64,000 nucleotides of DNA, taken from assembly GCF_018069875.1 (NCBI RefSeq), contig NZ_JAGQDF010000014.1, positions 103,003 through 167,002 on the forward strand, written 5' to 3'. Positions 9,930-18,488 of the stretch are shown here, in pieces (the first letter of the stretch is position 1; each line of letters begins with the position of its first letter). A program made the translations under genes and the position numbers. The DNA comes from Ideonella alba. GTDB taxonomy: Bacteria; Pseudomonadota; Gammaproteobacteria; Burkholderiales; Burkholderiaceae_C. The notes under the pieces were generated by a model that worked only from the letters and a program-made list of their open reading frames with translations, had not been told where the DNA came from and did not search any database.

Positions 9930-11158
9930 GGGGTCTGCCCTGGTGGCCCACACTGTGCGCCGGCTTGATGCTGGTGCACGGCGCGGGCGCTGCGTTGGCG
10001 GCTGACGAAGCGGCCACCGCTGAGTCCTCCGAAGAGGCCTTCGCGCCACCCGGCCTGCGCTGGAACGCGTGGACGCTGCAGCCGCAGCTGCTGGTGGCTG
10101 CCGGCCACAACGACAACCTGCGCCTGCAGTCGGCCGGCCAGCGCCGCTCGGCCTTCGTCGCGCTGTTCCCGACGCTGCAACTGCAGCGCCAGGATGGCGA
10201 CAGCCGGCTGAACCTGGGCTGGCGCGCCGAGCGCACGACCTACCTGTCGAGCCGGCTGGACGACAGCACCAACACCGAGTTGTCGGCCGACGGCCTGCAC
10301 CTGCTGGGGCCGCGCAGTGCCGTCGCCTGGCGTGCTGCGGGGCAGGAGTGGCATGACAGCGTTGGCCAGCCCGATCCGTCGCAGCCGGCCGCGCCGCCCG
10401 ACCGCTACCTGGCCGCCGCCGCCGGCCTGGTCTGGCGCCACGACCTGGCGCTGGCCCAGGGCGCCTCGCCGCGGCTGGAGCTCGATGCCAGCGCGTCGCG
10501 CAAGCGCTACCGCACGCAGCGCGCGCTGACCATCCTGGCCGACGCCGACAGCGCCAGCCTGATCGGCCGCGTGCTGGTGCCGCTGGCCGAGCCCGAGCGC
10601 CGCGCCGGCGTGGAACTGCGGCGGTTGCGCCAGCGCTACCCCAACAGCTACCAGTCGCTGTCGCACACCGACGTGCGGCTGCTGGGCCTGCTGCAGTGGG
10701 AGCCCACGGCCGAGTGGAGCGGCCAGCTGCAGGCCGGGCCGCAGCAGCGCCGCTTCGACCGCCTGCGCCCCACCCAGGGCCTGCTGAGCTGGTCGGGCGA
10801 ACTGCGCTGGCAGGCTACGCCGCTGCGCAGCCTGGTGCTGGGCGGCCAGCGCGAGGCCAGCGACGTGCCCGGCGACGGTGCCGATGCGGTGGTCGGCAGC
10901 CGCTGGCAGCTGGGCTGGAACGAACAGTGGGGCGCCACCCGCACCAGCCTGACGCTGGCCCAGGTGCGCAGCCACTACGTCAACGGCTTCCAGCCACGCG
11001 ACGACCGCCTGCGTTCGGCCGACCTGGCGCTGCGCCACGACCTGGGCCGCCACTGGCAGGTCGGCCTGAACCTGGGCTGGCTGCAGCGGCGCTCCAGCAT
11101 CAGCGGCTTCGACTTCACGCGCCAGCTGGGCTCGGTGGTGCTGAGCACCGGGTTGTGA
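9926..11158 (+). CDS. Predicted outer-membrane beta-barrel protein coupled to the glycine-rich protein
   Basis: 410 residues. A signal peptide (about residues 1-26, ending in AGAALA) precedes an acidic linker and then a long series of alternating amphipathic strands with Trp/Tyr/Arg girdle residues, ending in a strand with terminal hydrophobic residues, as expected for a beta-barrel. It looks like the broad class of barrels found with exopolysaccharide or surface-protein loci, but no specific family is recognised. The TTG at 9926 is chosen because it overlaps the upstream TGA (TTGA) and supplies a full signal peptide; the next in-frame ATG at 9968 would cut the signal peptide in half. The tight coupling suggests a role in surface display or assembly of the glycine-rich protein; this is inference. 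Confidence 0.6.
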   Translation: MRGLPWWPTLCAGLMLVHGAGAALAADEAATAESSEEAFAPPGLRWNAWTLQPQLLVAAGHNDNLRLQSAGQRRSAFVALFPTLQLQRQDGDSRLNLGWRAERTTYLSSRLDDSTNTELSADGLHLLGPRSAVAWRAAGQEWHDSVGQPDPSQPAAPPDRYLAAAAGLVWRHDLALAQGASPRLELDASASRKRYRTQRALTILADADSASLIGRVLVPLAEPERRAGVELRRLRQRYPNSYQSLSHTDVRLLGLLQWEPTAEWSGQLQAGPQQRRFDRLRPTQGLLSWSGELRWQATPLRSLVLGGQREASDVPGDGADAVVGSRWQLGWNEQWGATRTSLTLAQVRSHYVNGFQPRDDRLRSADLALRHDLGRHWQVGLNLGWLQRRSSISGFDFTRQLGSVVLSTGL

Positions 11159-11288
11159 CCTGGGCCTGTGAGGAAACGCTGGGCCGCCTCAGGTGGCCTC
11201 AGGCCCATTGAGGCCTGATTCGCAGCGGCAGCTCCATGGGCGCCACCGCGGGCCGACAGGCCGGCTGCGGCCTGCAAGGCGCGAAGCC

Positions 11289-11398
11289 GCGCAGCGGCAA
11301 GCCTGGGGGCCCACCCGCGGGCCGCCGGGCCGTCCCAAGGCCCGCGGAGCCCCCTTGGGGGGTGGCGACGGCGCGCAGCGCCAAGCCTGGCGGCCCAC
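11289..11398. repeat. Intergenic palindromic repeat, family A copy 1, with internal direct repeat
   Basis: The 243-nt gap after the barrel gene holds no gene. It contains a 26-bp direct repeat (11289-11314 and 11373-11398, 23 of 26 identical) around a GC-rich block starting near 11319 that carries GGGCCG, TCCCAAGG and a CCCCTTGGGG palindrome. The same block recurs at 28713-28787 between fixB and fixC, so this is a dispersed intergenic element rather than a gene remnant. It could also act as a terminator-like structure between the convergent barrel and response-regulator genes. Confidence 0.6.
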
Positions 11399-11401
11399 AT
11401 T

Positions 11402-12037
11402 TCAGGCCTCGATCACACCCCAGCGCAGCGCCAGCAGCGTCAGCTCGGCCTGGTTGCCGGCGTTCAGCTTCTGCTTGATGTTGTAGAGGTGGGTGCCCAC
11501 GGTGCTGGGCGACAGGCTCAGCGCCTCGGCGATCTCGGCCACGCTCTTGCCGCGGGCCAGACGGGTGAAGACCTCGAACTCGCGCTCGGACAGCGCATCG
11601 AACGGGCTGGCCGAGCCGTCCAGTTGCGACAGCGCCAGCGCTTGCGCGGTCTGCGCATCCAGGTAGCGCTTGCCCTGGGCGACCGCGCGGATCGCCTCGG
11701 GCAGGGTTTCGGGGGCGCTGCGCTTGCTGACGAAGCCCTGGGCGCCGGCGTTCAGCGCACGGCGCGGGTAGGCGGTGTCCTCGTGGGCCGAAAGCACCAG
11801 CACGCGCGGCGCGTCGTCGCGCGCGCGCAGCCGACGCAGGGTTTCCAGACCGCCCAGGCCGGGCATGGTCAGGTCCATCACCACCACCTCGGGTTGCCAC
11901 TGTGGCAGGCCCTTGAGCAGGGCCTCGCCGTCGGCGGCCTCGCCCACCACCTCGATGTCGCTGCCCGGCGCCTGCAACAGCATCCGGAAGCCCATGCGCA
12001 CGACCGCATGGTCGTCGACCAGCACCACGCGGATCAT
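11402..12037 (-). CDS. NarL/FixJ-family response regulator
   Basis: 211 residues: receiver domain (acidic pair Asp8/Asp9, phospho-acceptor Asp55 in MDLTMPG) followed by a LuxR-type helix-turn-helix in the last ~65 residues. A DNA-binding transcription regulator in the cytoplasm. Its ATG overlaps the stop of the upstream kinase gene by 4 nt, so the two form a two-component pair. The pair is divergent from pqqABCDE, as in organisms where a NarL-type regulator controls PQQ-dependent alcohol oxidation; control of pqq here is inferred from position only. Confidence 0.88.
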   Translation of the reverse strand: MIRVVLVDDHAVVRMGFRMLLQAPGSDIEVVGEAADGEALLKGLPQWQPEVVVMDLTMPGLGGLETLRRLRARDDAPRVLVLSAHEDTAYPRRALNAGAQGFVSKRSAPETLPEAIRAVAQGKRYLDAQTAQALALSQLDGSASPFDALSEREFEVFTRLARGKSVAEIAEALSLSPSTVGTHLYNIKQKLNAGNQAELTLLALRWGVIEA

Positions 12038-13422
12038 GCGCCGGCCTCCGGCGCCCGCACGGGCAGCTCGACCTGCACGCAGGCACCGCCGCCGTCGGCA
12101 TTGCGGGCTTCGAAGCGGCCGCCCAGGGCCTCGACGCGGCCGCGCAGGCCGCGCAGGCCGAAGCGCCCGGCGGGGCCCTCGGTGGCGGGCAGGCCGCGGC
12201 CGTTGTCGGTGATCGTCAGGTGCATTCGTTCTCCGTTGCGGCGCAGCGCCACCGCAATGCGCTGTGCGCCGCTGTGCTTGAGCGCATTGTTCACCGCTTC
12301 CTGCACCGTGCGGTAGGCGGCCAGGGCCGGTTCGGGGTCGACCGGGCCGTCGGCGCCGTCGATCTGCAGCGCGAACTCGGTGCCGGCGTGACGTGCGCGC
12401 AGCGAGGCCAGCAGGTCCTGCAGCGCATCGGGCAGACCCAGCGGCCCCAGCGTCAGCGGGGTCAGGCGGGGGATCAGGCCGTGCATCGCGTCGTACAGGC
12501 GCGCCGCTTCAGTGTCGATCAGCTGGGCGGCGTCGCGGCCCATCGTGTCATGCTCGGGCAGGCGGGTGGCCAGCGAGCGCGCCAGGGAGCGGATGCCGGT
12601 GACCGACTGGCCCAGCTCGTCGTGCAGCTCGGCGGCGATCTCGCGCCGCTCGGCCTCCAGCCGCTGCTCCACCCGGCGCGCCCAGTCGCGGCTGTCGGCC
12701 AGGCGCTGCTCGGCGGCATGCGCGGCGATGCGCTGCTGAACCGTGGTCTCGATCGCCTCGCCCAGGCGGTTCACGGCGTCGCCGATCAGCGCCGCCTCGC
12801 GGCCGGGCAGGGCCGGCAGGCGCGCGGCGTAGTCGCCCTGCTGCAGGCGCTGCAGGCCGGCAACGATCTGGCCGAACGGCTTGAGCGCCCGGTGCACCGC
12901 CCCCACCACGGCCGCCAGCACCGCGGCCAGCGCCAGCGCGGTGGCACCGGCCAGCTGCCACAGGTCGTCCCAGCCGTCGAGGATGGCGCGCGAGGGGTTG
13001 GACTCGATCGTCAGCGTGGCGCCCGGCATGCGGATCTGCTGGCGCTGCAGCGGTGGCGTGACCAGGTCGGTGAACCAGTCCGGCGCGCTGCGGCCTTCCT
13101 TGTAGCTGGACGGCGGCGAGTGGTAGAGCTCGCGCCCGTCGGTGTCGACCAGCGTGATCTCGTTGGCGCGCACGCGGCCCAGCCGGTCCAGGAACTCCAG
13201 CATCGCCGGCGGACCGCCACGCGCGAAGATCCAGCTCACCCGCTCCAGCAACTGCGCCGCCACCCGGTTGGAGCCGGTGATCTCCTCGCGCACGCTGGCG
13301 CGGGTGGCATCGATGCGCAGCCACAGCAGGGCGCCGATGAACAGCAGCATCATCGCCAGCACGATCACGTAGAGCTGCAGCCGCAGGCTGGGGCCGGTGG
13401 CGGGGCGGGGCAGGGCGTCCAT
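12034..13422 (-). CDS. NarX-type membrane sensor histidine kinase
   Basis: 462 residues. An N-terminal transmembrane helix (~12-32) and a second one (~155-175) bracket a periplasmic sensing segment; a HAMP-like linker and coiled coil follow, then a HisKA_3 dimerisation domain with phospho-acceptor His267 in an ELHDELGQS motif, and an HATPase domain with an N-box (EAVNNALKHS) and a GRGLP G-box. It would phosphorylate the response regulator encoded immediately downstream (4-nt overlap). The ligand is unknown. The gene is transcribed away from pqqA across a 175-nt intergenic region. Confidence 0.86.
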   Translation of the reverse strand: MDALPRPATGPSLRLQLYVIVLAMMLLFIGALLWLRIDATRASVREEITGSNRVAAQLLERVSWIFARGGPPAMLEFLDRLGRVRANEITLVDTDGRELYHSPPSSYKEGRSAPDWFTDLVTPPLQRQQIRMPGATLTIESNPSRAILDGWDDLWQLAGATALALAAVLAAVVGAVHRALKPFGQIVAGLQRLQQGDYAARLPALPGREAALIGDAVNRLGEAIETTVQQRIAAHAAEQRLADSRDWARRVEQRLEAERREIAAELHDELGQSVTGIRSLARSLATRLPEHDTMGRDAAQLIDTEAARLYDAMHGLIPRLTPLTLGPLGLPDALQDLLASLRARHAGTEFALQIDGADGPVDPEPALAAYRTVQEAVNNALKHSGAQRIAVALRRNGERMHLTITDNGRGLPATEGPAGRFGLRGLRGRVEALGGRFEARNADGGGACVQVELPVRAPEAGA

Positions 13423-13486
13423 GGACCGATTGTCGTTGGCGCCCAGGGGCGCGCCCGCCGAATTCGGGTGAACCCGCAGGCCGGTT

Positions 13487-13499
13487 CATGAAAATCATG
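13487..13499. promoter_or_regulatory. Candidate operator between the two-component pair and pqqA
   Basis: In the 175-nt divergent gap the sequence CATGAAAATCATG forms a perfect inverted repeat (CATGA, 3-nt spacer, TCATG), and a further TTTCATG lies about 10 nt to the right. Neighbouring intergenic DNA is GC-rich, so this AT-containing symmetric site stands out. It could bind the NarL-type regulator or another dimeric protein; no family consensus is claimed. Confidence 0.35.
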
Positions 13500-13597
13500 A
13501 GCCCCGTTTCATGGGCGGGCCGATGACCTACGGCGGCCTCGGGACCACACTTCGTCATCGGTGCCATCCCGGCACTGCACTGACCAAGGAGACCTTC

Positions 13598-13672
13598 ATG
13601 ACCTGGGAAACCCCGAGCGCCTGCGACTTCCGTTTCGGCTTCGAAATCACGATGTACATCGCGGCCCGCTGA
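13598..13672 (+). CDS. pqqA: PQQ precursor peptide PqqA
   Basis: 24-residue ribosomal precursor of the redox cofactor pyrroloquinoline quinone. The peptide carries the invariant Glu16 and Tyr20 (E-I-T-M-Y), whose side chains are crosslinked by PqqE and become the cofactor, within the typical FGFEITMYIAAR end. An AAGGAG ribosome-binding site lies a few nucleotides before the ATG. It is very short but clearly real: position directly before pqqB, conserved sequence and good start. A strong hairpin follows before pqqB. Confidence 0.96.
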   Translation: MTWETPSACDFRFGFEITMYIAAR

Positions 13673-13691
13673 TCGGCTGCATCCTCGCCCC

Positions 13692-13713
13692 GGGGCCGTG
13701 CATGCACGGCCCC
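13692..13713 (+). terminator. Hairpin between pqqA and pqqB (partial terminator or mRNA-stabilising element)
   Basis: Arms GGGGCCGTG and CACGGCCCC enclose CATG, making a perfect 22-nt palindrome in the 73-nt pqqA-pqqB gap, followed by a moderately T-rich stretch (GTCTGTTTCT). A structure here would let pqqA mRNA accumulate above pqqBCDE mRNA, as reported for other pqq operons; attenuation versus stabilisation cannot be decided from sequence. Confidence 0.6.
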
Positions 13714-13745
13714 GTCTGTTTCTCCCTCCCTTCTCGCGTGTCTTG

Positions 13746-14660
13746 ATGAAGCTCATCGTGCTGGGCGCTGCCGCCGGTGGCGGTTTCCCGCAGTGGAACT
13801 GCAACTGCACCCAGTGCGCTGGCGTGCGGGCCGGGCGGCCCGGGCTGCGTCGCCGCACACAGAGCTCGGTGATCGTGGGTGACGGCGCCGACTGGGTACT
13901 GGTCAATGCCAGCCCGGACATCCTGCAGCAGATCCAGGCCACGCCGGCGCTGCAGCCGGCGCGCCAGCTGCGCGACACCGGCATCCGCGGCGTGCTGCTG
14001 GTCGACGGCCAGATCGACCACACCACGGGCCTGTTCATGCTGCGCGAGCGCGGCAGCCCGCTGCCGCTGTGGTGCACCGACCCGGTCCATGACGACCTGA
14101 GCCAGGGCAATCCGATCCTGCGCGTGCTGGGCCACTTCTGCGGCGTGGATCGCCACACCGTGACGCCCGACGGCGCGCCCTTCGAGGTGCCCGGCGTGGC
14201 CGGTCTGCGCGTGCGCGCCCTGCCGCTGTGGAGCAAGCCCGCGCCCTTCTCGCCGCACCGCGAACACAATGTGGTGGGCGACAACGTCGGCTACCTGTTC
14301 GAAAACACCGCCAATGGCCGCACGCTGTTCTACGCGCCCGGCCTGGCCGAGATCGACCCCACGGTGTGGGAGGTGATGAACACCGCCAACGTGGTGATGG
14401 TCGACGGCACCTTCTGGACCGACGACGAGATGATCCGCCTGGGCATCTCGTCCAAGCGCGGCAGCGAGATCGGCCACCTGCCGCAGTCGGGCGCCGGCGG
14501 CATGCTGGAGTGGCTCTCGAAGCTGCCCGCCAGCACCCGCAAGCTGCTCATCCACATCAACAACACCAACCCCATCCTCGACGAACACTCGCCCGAGCGC
14601 GCTGCCTGCACCGCCGCGGGCGTCGAGGTCAGCCATGACGGACTGGAGATCGACCTGTGA
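13746..14660 (+). CDS. pqqB: PQQ biosynthesis protein PqqB
   Basis: 304-residue metallo-beta-lactamase-fold protein that acts in PQQ formation, thought to hydroxylate the crosslinked precursor. The start [19 protein letters not shown] and the CNCTQC zinc motif near residue 20 are typical of PqqB, as is the DNVGY motif mid-protein. The ATG at 13746 matches family starts; an upstream in-frame ATG falls in the pqqA-pqqB hairpin region. The stop overlaps the pqqC start by 4 nt. Confidence 0.95.
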   Translation: MKLIVLGAAAGGGFPQWNCNCTQCAGVRAGRPGLRRRTQSSVIVGDGADWVLVNASPDILQQIQATPALQPARQLRDTGIRGVLLVDGQIDHTTGLFMLRERGSPLPLWCTDPVHDDLSQGNPILRVLGHFCGVDRHTVTPDGAPFEVPGVAGLRVRALPLWSKPAPFSPHREHNVVGDNVGYLFENTANGRTLFYAPGLAEIDPTVWEVMNTANVVMVDGTFWTDDEMIRLGISSKRGSEIGHLPQSGAGGMLEWLSKLPASTRKLLIHINNTNPILDEHSPERAACTAAGVEVSHDGLEIDL

Positions 14661-15385
14661 CAGCCATCCTCTCTGACAGCGGCAGCGCCTGGTCGCGCAC
14701 CGAGTTCGAAGCCCGCCTGCGCGAGCAAGGCAAGGCCTACCATATCCACCACCCGTTCAACGTGATGCTCAACACCGGCAAGGCCACGCCGGAGCAGATC
14801 CGCGGCTGGGTGGCCAACCGCTTCAGCTACCAGATCGCCATTCCGGTGAAGGACGCGGCGGTGATGTCCAACTGCCCGGACCGCGAGGTCCGCCGCGGCT
14901 GGATCCAGCGCATCCTGGACCACGATGGCTACGAGCTCGGTGGTGTCAAGGACGAAGGCGGCATCGAGGCCTGGATCCGTCTGGGCATCGCCTGCGGCCT
15001 GACGCGCGAGGAAATCACCGACGGCCGCCACATCATTCCGGCGGTTCAGTTCGCGGTCGACGCCTACATCAACTTCGCCCGCCAGCGGCCGTGGCAGGAG
15101 TCGGTCTGCTCCTCGCTGACCGAGCTGTTCGCGCCCGAGATCCACAAGCAGCGCCTGGCCACCTGGCCCGAGCACTACCCCTGGATCGAGTCCACCGGCC
15201 TGCAATACTTCCGCAACCGCGTCACCCAGGCGCGGCGCGACGTGGAACAAGGCCTGGAGGTCACGCTGAGCTACTTCAATACCAAGCCGCTGCAACTGCG
15301 TGCGCTGGACATCCTGAAGTTCAAGCTCGATGTGCTGTGGGCGATGAACGATGCGATGGCGACACGCTACGGTGTCAATACCTGA
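14657..15385 (+). CDS. pqqC: Pyrroloquinoline-quinone synthase PqqC
   Basis: 242 residues, all-helical oxidase that carries out the final ring closure and eight-electron oxidation giving PQQ, without a cofactor. Recognisable features are the HHPF motif near residue 29, the RFSYQ and [11 protein letters not shown] segments and the C-terminal LWAMNDAM motif. It overlaps pqqB (4 nt) and pqqD (TGATG), consistent with one operon. Confidence 0.95.
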   Translation: MTAILSDSGSAWSRTEFEARLREQGKAYHIHHPFNVMLNTGKATPEQIRGWVANRFSYQIAIPVKDAAVMSNCPDREVRRGWIQRILDHDGYELGGVKDEGGIEAWIRLGIACGLTREEITDGRHIIPAVQFAVDAYINFARQRPWQESVCSSLTELFAPEIHKQRLATWPEHYPWIESTGLQYFRNRVTQARRDVEQGLEVTLSYFNTKPLQLRALDILKFKLDVLWAMNDAMATRYGVNT

Positions 15386-15651
15386 TGGACGATTCGGTCA
15401 CCCCGCGCCTGGGCCACGGCTTTCGCCTTCAATGGGAAGAGGCCCAGGGCTGCCATGTGCTGCTCTACCCCGAGGGCATGGTCAAGCTCAACCGCAGCGC
15501 CGGCGAGATCATGAGCCGCTGTGACGGCGCCACCGACCTGGCCGGCATCGTCAGCAGCCTGGAAGCCGCGTTCAGCGCCACGGGGCTGCGGCCGGATGTC
15601 GAGAAGTTCCTGGAGATCGCCAGCGGCAACCGCTGGGTGACGCTGGCATGA
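15385..15651 (+). CDS. pqqD: PqqA-binding chaperone PqqD
   Basis: 88-residue RiPP recognition element that binds PqqA and presents it to the radical-SAM enzyme PqqE. The VLLYPEGMVKLNRSAGEIM segment (residues ~26-45) is the conserved core. Start at 15385 shares an A with the pqqC stop (TGATG), and the stop overlaps the pqqE ATG by 4 nt. Many longer in-frame extensions run back inside pqqC and are not real. Confidence 0.94.
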   Translation: MDDSVTPRLGHGFRLQWEEAQGCHVLLYPEGMVKLNRSAGEIMSRCDGATDLAGIVSSLEAAFSATGLRPDVEKFLEIASGNRWVTLA

Positions 15652-16817
15652 ATGCGCTGTCGGGCCTGAAGAGCGCCGTGGTCGGCCCGCCCTTGTGGTT
15701 GCTGGCCGAGGTGACGTACCGCTGCCCGCTGCACTGCGTGTTCTGCTACAACCCGACGGATTACGCGCGCGTTGAGGACGAGCTGTCCACCGACGAGTGG
15801 CTGCGCGTGCTGCGCGAGGCACGCGCGCTGGGCGCGGTGCAGTGCGGCTTCTCGGGTGGCGAGCCGCTGCTGCGCGAGGACCTGGAAGAGATGGTCGCCG
15901 AAGCCCACCGCCTGGGCTTCTACACCAACCTGCTGACCAGCGGCGTGGGCCTGACCGAAGAGCGCTGTGCGGCGCTGAAGGCCGCCGGCCTGGACCACAT
16001 CCAGCTGTCCTTCCAGGACTCCAGCCGCGAGGTCAACGACTTCCTCTCCAGCACCAAGACCTTCGCGCTGAAGCAGCGTGTGGGCGAGATGCTCAAGGCC
16101 CAGGGCTGGCCGATGGTGATGAACGTGGTGATCCACCGCCTGAACATCGACCACGTTGACCGCATCATCGCGATGGCCCACGAACTGGGCGCCGAGTACC
16201 TGGAGCTGGCCAACAGCCAGTACTACTCCTGGGCGCTGGAGAACCGCGGCCACCTGATGCCCAGCCGCGAACAGCTGCAGCGCGCCGAGGCCATCACCGA
16301 CGAGTGGCGCCAGAAACTCGACGGGAAGATGAAGCTGTTCTTCGTCTCGCCCGACTACCACGAGGCGCGGCCCAAGAAGTGCATGAACGGCTGGGGCAAC
16401 GTGTTCCTGACCATCACCCCCGACGGCGCTGCGCTGCCCTGCCACACCGCGCGCATGCTGCCGGGCCTGAGCTTTCCCACGGTGCGCGAGCGCGACCTGA
16501 AGTCGATCTGGTACGACAGCGAGGGCTTCAACGCCTACCGCGGCACCGGCTGGATGAAGGAGCCCTGCGCCAGCTGCGACCAGAAGGAGCAGGACCTGGG
16601 TGGCTGCCGCTGCCAGGCCTACATGCTGGCCAAGGATGCCGCCGCCGCCGATCCGGTCTGCGCCAAGAGCCCGCAGCACGGCGTGGTGCAGGCGGCGGTG
16701 GCCGCGGCCGATGCCGGACGGCTGCCCGAGCAGCCGCTGATCTTCCGCGGCCGGGCCGAATCGCTGCGCCTGTCGGGCGCCGACGCGGCTACGGCGAGTC
16801 CGACGTCGGCAGCGTGA
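15648..16817 (+). CDS. pqqE: PqqA peptide cyclase PqqE (radical SAM)
   Basis: 389 residues. Radical-SAM enzyme making the Glu-Tyr C-C crosslink in PqqA. SAM-cluster cysteines are Cys26, Cys30 and Cys33 (CPLHCVFC); a GGEP motif follows. The C-terminal SPASM region holds the auxiliary-cluster cysteines, including a CASCDQKEQDLGGCRC segment. pqqF/G protease genes are absent nearby. The 3' end overlaps by 29 nt the 3' end of the convergent kinase gene, so no terminator separates them. Confidence 0.95.
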   Translation: MNALSGLKSAVVGPPLWLLAEVTYRCPLHCVFCYNPTDYARVEDELSTDEWLRVLREARALGAVQCGFSGGEPLLREDLEEMVAEAHRLGFYTNLLTSGVGLTEERCAALKAAGLDHIQLSFQDSSREVNDFLSSTKTFALKQRVGEMLKAQGWPMVMNVVIHRLNIDHVDRIIAMAHELGAEYLELANSQYYSWALENRGHLMPSREQLQRAEAITDEWRQKLDGKMKLFFVSPDYHEARPKKCMNGWGNVFLTITPDGAALPCHTARMLPGLSFPTVRERDLKSIWYDSEGFNAYRGTGWMKEPCASCDQKEQDLGGCRCQAYMLAKDAAAADPVCAKSPQHGVVQAAVAAADAGRLPEQPLIFRGRAESLRLSGADAATASPTSAA

Positions 16818-18216
16818 AGTAGAAGCAGGCGCCCTCGCCGGGGCGGCCCTCGGCCCAGACCTGGCCGCCGTGGCGCTCCACCGCGCGGCGCACGATGCTC
16901 AGGCCCACGCCATGGCCATCGAAGCCGCGGCCATGCAGGCGACGGAAGGGCTGGAACAGCTCGCGCGCGCGATCGGGGTCGAAGCCCACGCCGTTGTCGC
17001 GCACGAAGACCGTCAGCTGCGAGTCGTGGGCTTCGGCGCCGATCTCCACCCGCGGTTCGGCCTGGCCGCCGCTGAACTTGCAGGCATTGCCCAGCAGGTT
17101 GACCAGCACCGGGCGCAGCAGGTCGGCATCGGCCTGCACGGTGGGCAGGTCGTGCAGGTTGAAGACCGGCAGACGCTGCCCGGCCGACTGGCGCTGGATG
17201 TCGGCGATCGCCTCGCGCGCCAGCGACTCCAGCGACACGCTGCGCCGCGCCAGTCGCGCATCGCCCACCCGCGCCAGCTCCAGCAGCGAGGCCACCAGCG
17301 CGCGCGAGGTCTGGGCCTGGCTGCCGATCGCGCCCAGCAGCGTGCGTGCGGCCGCGGTGTCGCCGCGCTGCAGCGCCTCGTCGGCCAGGCGCGCCGCGCC
17401 CTCGATGCCGCCCAGCGGCCCGCGCAGGTCGTGCGAGACGCTGCGGTTGAAGCTCTCCAGCCCGGCCACCATGTCGCGCAGGTCGGCGGTGCGCTGCTGC
17501 ACGCTGCGCTCCAGCGAGGCGTTGAGCGTCTCCATCGCCACCTCGGCGCTGCGGCGGCGCTCGACCTCGCGCTGCAGCGCCTGGGTGCGCCGCCGCAGCG
17601 TGACGATCAGCACCGTCAGGAAGGACACCGCCAGCGGCGCCATCACCAGGTAGCGCAGCGCGAAGGACACCGCGCCGCTGAAATGCACCAGCAGGGCCAG
17701 TGCGGGAATCGCCGCCACCGACAGCGCCACCCAGCCGTGGCCGGCGCCCGGCTCGCGCTGGCGCTGGCGCCAGGCCAGGCCGGCCACGCCAATGAACACG
17801 GCGGTCAGCACCACATTGCCGGTGCTGCGGGGCAGCGGAATGCCGGCCATCAGGGGCAGGCTGACCAGCAGCGGCGGCACCAGCAGGACCGGTACCAGCG
17901 GGCTGCGCCAGCCGCCGCGCAGGCCCAGCACCTTGGACATGCCGGCGGTCCAGAAGCCGATCGCCACCATCATCAGCACCGGCAGCCACAGCATCGGCTG
18001 GATCATCGGCCCCTGGGGCTTGTTCAGGTGCGTGGCATCCAGCGCATAGAACAGCGAAATGGCCAGCGCCGCCACGCCCAGCTGCCACAGCCCGGGCTCG
18101 CGGTCGCGCCGCCACAGGTGCAGGCAGGTGCCGCCCATGGCCAGCAGCAGCACGGCGCCCACGCCGCTGCTCACGGACCAGGCTTCGACGGGCAGACTCG
18201 CCAGGAAATCGATCAT
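16789..18216 (-). CDS. Membrane-integral sensor histidine kinase, orphan
   Basis: 475 residues from the ATG at 18216. Roughly seven predicted transmembrane helices occupy residues 10-220 (a 7TM-type sensor), then a short coiled coil, a HisKA domain with His262 in [10 protein letters not shown], and an HATPase domain with DNGVGFD and GxGL motifs. It has no receiver or output partner next to it. The longer N-terminal extension to 18363 is rejected because it is not hydrophobic and lacks a ribosome site. Convergent with pqqE; divergent from iscS across a 272-nt gap carrying the iscS sigma-54 promoter. Signal unknown. Confidence 0.78.
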   Translation of the reverse strand: MIDFLASLPVEAWSVSSGVGAVLLLAMGGTCLHLWRRDREPGLWQLGVAALAISLFYALDATHLNKPQGPMIQPMLWLPVLMMVAIGFWTAGMSKVLGLRGGWRSPLVPVLLVPPLLVSLPLMAGIPLPRSTGNVVLTAVFIGVAGLAWRQRQREPGAGHGWVALSVAAIPALALLVHFSGAVSFALRYLVMAPLAVSFLTVLIVTLRRRTQALQREVERRRSAEVAMETLNASLERSVQQRTADLRDMVAGLESFNRSVSHDLRGPLGGIEGAARLADEALQRGDTAAARTLLGAIGSQAQTSRALVASLLELARVGDARLARRSVSLESLAREAIADIQRQSAGQRLPVFNLHDLPTVQADADLLRPVLVNLLGNACKFSGGQAEPRVEIGAEAHDSQLTVFVRDNGVGFDPDRARELFQPFRRLHGRGFDGHGVGLSIVRRAVERHGGQVWAEGRPGEGACFYFTLPTSDSP

Positions 18217-18400
18217 GCAGCGCAGGCGTTGGACTCGGGCGTGATTGTGACCCGACTTGCCGAAGTGCGCATGCCGGTTGTGCTCATGCAACGGCCTGCC
18301 GGTTGCCGGTGGGGCGGTTGACGCACGTCGAGGAACCGACAAACCACACAGCACCCTGCACACGCCCTTCGCACGCCCGGGATCCTGGATTTCCTTTTCA

Positions 18401-18413
18401 AATCAATCATTTG
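18401..18413 (+). promoter_or_regulatory. IHF-like site before iscS
   Basis: AATCAATCATTTG fits the IHF consensus WATCAANNNNTTR exactly and sits in an AT-rich patch 17 nt upstream of the -24 element. The same type of 13-mer lies at the same distance from three other nif promoters in this window. Confidence 0.6.
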
Positions 18414-18430
18414 GCTGCGTTCGACAGGAC

Positions 18431-18445
18431 TGGCACGCCAGTTGC
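18431..18445 (+). promoter_or_regulatory. Sigma-54 (-24/-12) promoter of the iscS operon
   Basis: TGGCACGCCAGTTGC matches the sigma-54 consensus TGGCACG-N4-TTGC perfectly. Transcription would begin near 18456, 33 nt before the iscS ATG. No exact TGT-N10-ACA NifA site is found upstream; the closest is CGTCGAGGAACCGACA at 18326-18341, one base off, so NifA control is likely but weaker in evidence than for nifV, nifB and nifH. Confidence 0.85.
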
Positions 18446-18488
18446 GGTAAGGCCATCGTCGCGGGCCGTGGGCCCGAGGGAGCCTGTG

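Noticed and set aside
16789..18363. Longer N-terminus for the orphan kinase (start at 18363)
   Set aside because: The extra 49 residues are hydrophilic, without a ribosome site; the ATG at 18216 opens directly into the first membrane helix.
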